Shown here: piece by piece, positions 5,160 through 6,717 of the stretch
How the letters are laid out: every line of letters begins with the position of its first letter
Numbering within the stretch: the stretch's first letter is position 1
Assembly (NCBI GenBank): GCA_026985685.1
Contig: JALSQA010000457.1
Coordinates: 1-6,717 of the forward strand
From: Campylobacterales bacterium
Lineage (GTDB): Bacteria > Campylobacterota > Campylobacteria > Campylobacterales > QNZT01
Reading direction: 5' to 3'
DNA length: 6,717 nucleotides
Made by a program: the position numbers and the translations under genes
Notes under the pieces: model-generated
Database searches by the model: none
What the model was told of the DNA's origin: nothing
The model's input: only the letters and a program-made list of their open reading frames with translations

Positions 5160-6717
5160 ATGCTAAACACAATGATATATATAGTTTTGCTTTTGCAACT
5201 ATGTATGACTCAGAGTTTTGCAAAACAGACACTATTGGATATCACTCCCAAAGAAGAGATTTCGATTCTCAAAAGTCTTGATATAGACCCGACATTTCGT
5301 ACAGATTATCGCTATATACAACTCAAACAAAACATCAATGCTCTAAAAAAACTATACTTTATAAGAACCCTTAAACGTGGTAATCTTTTTATGCCAAATT
5401 TACAGGAACTTCTAGGAAAATCTGATATACCAAATACTTTTCTTTATATGGCAATGGTAGAATCAAAATTTTTAGCAGATAGTAAGTCACATAAACACGC
5501 AGCAGGTCTGTGGCAATTTATGCCTGCAACTGCTAAAAAGTATAAACTCACCAACAATAGACATATAGATGAACGCTTAGATCCCATCAAATCCACCAAA
5601 GCGGCAATAGAGTATCTTCAATATCTACACCATCGTTTTCACAAATGGTACTTAGCTGCAATGGCATACAACTGTGGTGAAAGCAGACTTTACCGTGCTT
5701 TAGTAAAAGCACAGACAGATAATCTTGCTGTGCTTTTAGATGAAGATGAAGATTATATTCCAAAAGAGACAAGAGATTATCTACAACGTATCTTAGTTGC
5801 TGCACTTTTAGCTCATGATAAAAATATCATCAAAAAAAATAACAGCAATCATCTTTTTGGATTTTGTAGCAGTAAAAAGTTAGTAAAACTTTTTTTTAGA
5901 GGGGGAGAAAGCTTAAGTAGTATCTCAGTACAAATTGGTGTTCCAGTACAAAAGCTAAAAGATTGTAATCCTCAACTCATCGGCGACAAACTTCCTCCAA
6001 ATAAAAAGATGTTTTATGTCTATCTTCCTGAAGATATCGTTGCAAAAGTTAAAGAGCGTATTAAAAATACAAAAGATACATTTACTTATCATGTCAGACC
6101 AAATGACACACTATTTTTAATAAGTAAACGTTTTAATATCAAAATGCAAGCAATTAAAATGCTCAATCCTCAATTAAAAAAAGTTTTAAAAATTGGACAA
6201 CCTTTAACACTACTAGGAAAAGACCCCTTTGAGAAAGAGCATAATACAACAAAACCAACAGTAATAAAAAACCAAACTTTCATATATACCGTTGAAAAAA
6301 ATATATCACTCTATGAAATTAGTCTCAAATTTAACAATAAAATAAAAACTTTACAAAAACTAAACCCCACTCTTCCAAAAAAATTAACCAAAGGGATGAA
6401 AGTCACTGTCATTAGAGATATTAATTTATCTAAAATACCAGAGCAAAATCTAAGTAAAACCCCACAAAATTTTAAAACAAAACCTATTTCGGGAGAAGGA
6501 AATAAAAGTTTTGAAGATAATAAATCATACAAAATAAAAACAGATCAAAATAAGACAGATAAAGTTTTACCAAGTAAACATATTAACGAAAAAAATAGTT
6601 CAATAAAAGTGCAAAATATAGTTAGCTATCACACTATCGTGCATACAATAAAACCAAATCAAACATTTGAAGATATTGCAAAACAATATAACTTAAAAAT
6701 CAAAGATATTTTAAAAG
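5160..6717 (+). CDS. mltD: MltD-type membrane-bound/periplasmic lytic transglycosylase with LysM repeats, 3'-truncated by window edge
   Basis: Lytic transglycosylases cleave the MurNAc-GlcNAc bond of peptidoglycan in the periplasm, forming 1,6-anhydro ends. The frame is open from ATG 5160 to the window end (519 residues, no stop). An AAGGA site lies seven bases upstream. Residues 1-21 form a signal peptide (MLNTMIYIVLLLQLC..., likely cut after SFA); the Cys at 15 is not in a good lipobox, unlike lipoprotein MltD of E. coli. The family 1 catalytic domain spans about 80-220: Glu101 in MVESKF is the catalytic acid, followed by AAGLWQFMPAT (114-124) and AMAYNCGESRL (167-177). A LysM-like, MltD-typical segment (248-290) and two LysM repeats (about 309-352 and 374-417) follow. 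Residues 421-490 are a Lys/Asn/Thr-rich linker, and a further LysM starts at about 492 and runs off the edge. It is already longer than E. coli MltD (452 aa). In relatives an RlpA gene often follows, as I recall. Confidence 0.93.
   Translation, partial: MLNTMIYIVLLLQLCMTQSFAKQTLLDITPKEEISILKSLDIDPTFRTDYRYIQLKQNINALKKLYFIRTLKRGNLFMPNLQELLGKSDIPNTFLYMAMVESKFLADSKSHKHAAGLWQFMPATAKKYKLTNNRHIDERLDPIKSTKAAIEYLQYLHHRFHKWYLAAMAYNCGESRLYRALVKAQTDNLAVLLDEDEDYIPKETRDYLQRILVAALLAHDKNIIKKNNSNHLFGFCSSKKLVKLFFRGGESLSSISVQIGVPVQKLKDCNPQLIGDKLPPNKKMFYVYLPEDIVAKVKERIKNTKDTFTYHVRPNDTLFLISKRFNIKMQAIKMLNPQLKKVLKIGQPLTLLGKDPFEKEHNTTKPTVIKNQTFIYTVEKNISLYEISLKFNNKIKTLQKLNPTLPKKLTKGMKVTVIRDINLSKIPEQNLSKTPQNFKTKPISGEGNKSFEDNKSYKIKTDQNKTDKVLPSKHINEKNSSIKVQNIVSYHTIVHTIKPNQTFEDIAKQYNLKIKDILK

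Noticed and set aside
5587..5805. Minus-strand open frame of 72 codons inside the lytic transglycosylase gene
   Set aside because: It is antisense to the catalytic domain (AYNCGE region), which is clearly coding on the plus strand.
6311..6532. Minus-strand open frame of 73 codons inside the LysM/linker region
   Set aside because: The plus frame is open throughout and encodes LysM repeats; the hydrophobic antisense product is a by-product of Lys/Asn-rich codons.

Overview
The window is an AT-rich, densely coded stretch of bacterial chromosome, almost certainly from a member of the Campylobacterota (Epsilonproteobacteria). Three things point there: base composition and A/T-rich codon use; promoters recognisable mainly by a TATAAT -10 with no clear -35; and the gene order nadK-recN-x-tatD-lytic transglycosylase, which I recall from Campylobacter jejuni (and tatD-transglycosylase in Helicobacter). 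I cannot fix the genus; a free-living Sulfurimonas-like organism is a guess.

Layout. Positions 1-730 hold the C-terminal two thirds of trmA (tRNA m5U54 methyltransferase); its start lies outside the window. It converges on a small minus-strand Pro/Val/Ala-rich lipoprotein gene (767-991), and a perfect 14-bp hairpin (726-757) sits between them. A 123-bp divergent region (992-1114) holds one -10 box for each direction. On the plus strand a proposed operon follows: an unrecognised single-span membrane protein (1115-1582), NAD kinase (1605-2501) and RecN (2498-4033, GTG start overlapping the nadK stop). A second promoter at about 4056 drives a dodecin-family gene (4092-4295), with tatD (4299-5075) three bases behind it. 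After an 84-bp spacer with an inverted repeat comes an MltD-type lytic transglycosylase with LysM repeats (5160 to the window end). Its frame is still open at the edge.

Function. These are housekeeping and maintenance genes: tRNA modification, NADP supply, double-strand-break repair, a small dodecamer-type protein, a metal-dependent DNase/hydrolase and peptidoglycan turnover. The operon grouping does not define one pathway. I see no mobile element, CRISPR array, RNA gene, defence island or toxin-antitoxin pair, and no convincing sign of a new multi-gene system. No stretch over 300 bases lacks a gene. The points most worth a second look are a dodecin that lacks the flavin-stacking Trp and its partner Gln, a probably leaderless membrane-protein gene at the head of the nadK-recN operon, a RecN with diverged ATPase motifs, and alternative hairpins in front of mltD.
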